Shown one piece after another: positions 23,160-25,178 of a stretch of DNA of 25,178 bases. The notes under the pieces are model-generated. The model did no database searches. It was not told where the DNA came from and saw only the letters and a program-made list of their open reading frames with translations. Where the stretch lies: NCBI GenBank assembly GCA_964612995.1, contig CAZTGE010000053.1, positions 1-25,178 of the forward strand. Direction: 5' to 3'. Made by a program: the position numbers and the translations under genes. How positions within the stretch are numbered: position 1 is the stretch's first letter; each line of letters begins with the position of its first letter. Source of the DNA: SLQH01 sp964612995 (GTDB lineage: Bacteria > Planctomycetota > UBA11346).

Positions 23160-24776
23160 TCACTGCGCGCCGATGCAGTAGATGTAACGCTTCGAACGGA
23201 CGTAGATCCGGTCTGCATCCAGGCAGGGCAGGGCGTAGTTGCGATCGCCCTTGTCGATGTCCAGCTCGTTGGTGCTCACCACCTCGGGCTGACGGCCGGC
23301 CTTGATCAGGCACATCGCGTCACCGGTCCCCTTGGTCACGAGCAGGTCGCCGCCGAGACTCAGGCTGATATGACGCTCGCGCACGCCGAGGTCGATCTCG
23401 GTGAGCTGTTCGCCGCTGGCGAGGTCGAACACCGCCAGTCGATCCGTCTTCCTGCCGCGCACCTGATAGAGCAGGCCATCGTGGATCGCAGGAGCACGGG
23501 TGCTCTCCATGTCGCCTTCGACCGCCCAGACCCGCTTCCAATCGAGGCTGTCGGCATCGCTCATCGTCAGGCGCAGCGCGACCATGCCCTTGAGATCGCC
23601 CTTGCCTCGTTTGCCGGGCAGCATGATCACCAGATCGTCGGCGACCGCCGGTGAGGCCCCGGAGGGGCAGCCGGGCAGATCCTTGGCCAGCACCGTGCCG
23701 TCTCCGGCGCGGTAGACATGGCCGTTGGGGGCCACGATCACCGCGCCGTAAGCGAGTCTGGTGACCACAGGTGTCCCCGCGAGGTTCTTGACGGTATCCG
23801 GATAGGGGCTTTCCCACTGCTTCTCGCCATCGGCCAGGGCGTAGGCCCGGAGACGGTTCTCGCCGCCCGCGACCACCAACAGGTCACCGACGATGATCGG
23901 CGATGCCGTGTAGTGCAGTTCGCGCCGGGTCCCCGGATCGTCGCCCCTGGTCTCGCGCGGCTTGTGATCCCATCTCGCCCAGACCCGTTCGCCATCGAGA
24001 TCGTAGCACGCGACCACGTCGTTGGCGAAGGAGACGTAGATGCGTTCGCCATCGGTCACCGGCGTGGCGAAGCTGCGGCCGGTGATGGTGTTCCACCCGC
24101 GCTCGGCGACCTCGTACCATTCGGCGAACTCGTTGCCGAGCCGGCGCGTGCGCTCGCGCACCGCGGCGTCGCCTTTGCGGTTGAGATCGGCGCCGGTCCT
24201 GCGGAACGAGAACCCGTTGGCCCGGCCCTCCGCGGCCAGACTGCGCCATTTCTGCGCCAGCGCCGGATCGTCCGGCAGATCGTCCTCCGCCACCTCCTGG
24301 CCATCCTCGAAAGCACGGTTCCACGCCTTGCTGCGTGCGGTGTCCTTGTCGAGCTCATCGCGGAAAGCGGCCACCTTCTGCGACCAGTCCTGCAGCGCAT
24401 CGAGCGCCGCTTGCTCCTCGGCCAACAGCGCGCGGCCTTCGGCGGCCTTGTCCTCGGGCATGAAGGCGAACTGATCGAGGTCGACCTGCCACATGATCTC
24501 GCCGCTGTCGGCGTCGAGACAGAGCATCTGGTAGGGCTCGGTGGTGGTCACCACCCGCCCGTCGACCACCACCGGCGCCGCATGGCCCCAGGTGGGCAGC
24601 TCCCGCTTCCACAGGATGTTCACATCCGGGCTCTTCCATTCGCCCGGCGGGGTGGCGCCGAGGAACACGCCATTGCCATCACCGCGCCAGCCGCGCGTCT
24701 CGGCGGCGGTGCCGGCAGGCGGCAGGACCACGGAGGACAGGATGGTGCAGACAAGGGGGAGGAGAGCGAAACGCAT
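23160..24776 (-). CDS. Secreted PQQ-type beta-propeller protein
   Basis: 538 residues. Residues 1-25 are a signal peptide (hydrophobic LLPLVCTILSSVVLP, probable cleavage after AGTAA). The mature part starts with GWRGDGNGVFLGATPP, like the W-R-G-P-x-x-x-G opening of planctomycete PQQ-like proteins. Blades are marked by DADSGEIMWQVDL, DLDGERVWARWD, ALADGEKQWE, RAGDGTVLAKDL and DLASGEQLTEIDL. Between the first and second blade motifs (about 108-240) lies a charged helical insertion. No PQQ enzyme active-site motif is evident, so it is more likely a binding or scaffold propeller than a dehydrogenase. AAGGAG sits 5 bases before the ATG. It is an apparently single gene. Confidence 0.88.
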   Translation of the reverse strand: MRFALLPLVCTILSSVVLPPAGTAAETRGWRGDGNGVFLGATPPGEWKSPDVNILWKRELPTWGHAAPVVVDGRVVTTTEPYQMLCLDADSGEIMWQVDLDQFAFMPEDKAAEGRALLAEEQAALDALQDWSQKVAAFRDELDKDTARSKAWNRAFEDGQEVAEDDLPDDPALAQKWRSLAAEGRANGFSFRRTGADLNRKGDAAVRERTRRLGNEFAEWYEVAERGWNTITGRSFATPVTDGERIYVSFANDVVACYDLDGERVWARWDHKPRETRGDDPGTRRELHYTASPIIVGDLLVVAGGENRLRAYALADGEKQWESPYPDTVKNLAGTPVVTRLAYGAVIVAPNGHVYRAGDGTVLAKDLPGCPSGASPAVADDLVIMLPGKRGKGDLKGMVALRLTMSDADSLDWKRVWAVEGDMESTRAPAIHDGLLYQVRGRKTDRLAVFDLASGEQLTEIDLGVRERHISLSLGGDLLVTKGTGDAMCLIKAGRQPEVVSTNELDIDKGDRNYALPCLDADRIYVRSKRYIYCIGAQ

Positions 24777-24926
24777 GGGGGCTCCTTGAAGCGCGGCGAC
24801 GCGCGGAACGTCGACCTGGAAGCGAGCTTACCCTACGCAGGTACCACGACCGCTGCAACCGCTCCGGATCGCAGCTGGCGGGCAGGCGGGGCTGGATCGG
24901 GTCTGCGTGGGCGGGAGACTGGCGCC

Positions 24927-25088
24927 ATGCCTCCCGACCTGACGCCCCTGCTGTTGAGCATGGCTCCGGCTGCGCTGTTCGTCGTTCTGCGCATGCTGTC
25001 CAAGCGCGACCGCAGCGGGCTGATCGGCGAACCCGAGGGCCTGCGCGTCTACCGCGGCGAGCGGAGCGCCTGCGAACGTTCAAGGTAA
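24927..25088 (+). CDS. Possible 53-residue membrane peptide
   Basis: Starts at ATG 24927 with GGGAG upstream. A hydrophobic stretch (LTPLLLSMAPAALFVVLRML) is followed by a basic, charged tail (SKRDRSGL...GEP...RVYRGERS). The stop TAA lies at the edge of a hairpin (25087-25114), as for a real transcript end. No family is recognised and the coding evidence is modest; it may be a small membrane protein or a chance frame. Confidence 0.35.
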   Translation: MPPDLTPLLLSMAPAALFVVLRMLSKRDRSGLIGEPEGLRVYRGERSACERSR

Positions 25089-25114
25089 CTGGCGCCGCGA
25101 AGCGGCGTCCAGTT
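25087..25114 (+). terminator. Hairpin at right end
   Basis: AACTGGCGCCGC (25087-25098) pairs with GCGGCGTCCAGTT (25102-25114) except for one bulged base, loop GAA. It is placed exactly at the stop of the 53-residue ORF. There is no T run. The final 64 bases after it are less GC-rich and hold no gene that I can see; they may be an upstream region of a gene beyond the window. Confidence 0.55.
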
Positions 25115-25178
25115 CACCGCCTCGTTCGATCGTAACTGCTCAGACCTTCCTGAAGTTCTTTCTACAATTACCACAGAG

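Overview
This is a dense, high-GC bacterial chromosome segment with about 21 confident protein genes, no RNA genes and no CRISPR array. Gene content suggests a Planctomycetota-like organism (inference, moderate). The adenylosuccinate lyase is of the eukaryote-like type. There is a secreted PQQ-type beta-propeller protein with a large insertion. An ABC-2 ATPase/permease pair is followed by a one-TM 'LLGGMRGLVADLLWMRA' protein. Shine-Dalgarno sequences are patchy: good before the 24776, 23026, 19425 and 20294 starts and weak elsewhere. The Nif3, Trk and Mla-like genes occur in many phyla and do not decide the matter.

Left part (1-6417, minus strand): ABC ATPase -> ABC permease -> membrane protein -> RibF are tightly coupled, then Sir2 -> TilS overlap by GTGA. 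TilS runs off the left edge. This block carries two non-coding repeat structures: a string of six hairpins between permease and membrane protein (about 3992-4194), and a nested inverted repeat between RibF and Sir2 (about 1605-1767). They share a roughly 20-base motif.

Middle (6546-11671): a small lipoprotein gene converges on a ComEC-type channel gene lacking the metallo-beta-lactamase domain. comEC lies directly behind purB. purB diverges from a nitrilase-superfamily hydrolase gene, which is followed by a metallophosphoesterase gene.

Signalling and potassium block (11856-18097, plus strand): a SpoIIE/RsbU-type PP2C phosphatase with an unusual N-terminal array of CPYC...H...C modules is followed by a PrpC-type PP2C phosphatase, an isochorismatase-fold hydrolase, and the TrkA/TrkH potassium uptake pair (GTGA overlap).

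Right part (18106-25178): an RsmC-like methyltransferase and XseB are coupled by TGATG on the minus strand and diverge from a 72-residue protein of unknown function. Next come an HU-type DNA-binding protein with an AT-rich leader, a Nif3/YbgI protein, and an MlaF-like ABC ATPase with a long basic tail. The window ends with a two-TM small protein, an AhpD-fold protein with a CxxS site, the beta-propeller protein and a possible 53-residue ORF. I see no obvious defence system or prophage. The best candidates for something undescribed are the structured repeats and the zinc-module phosphatase.
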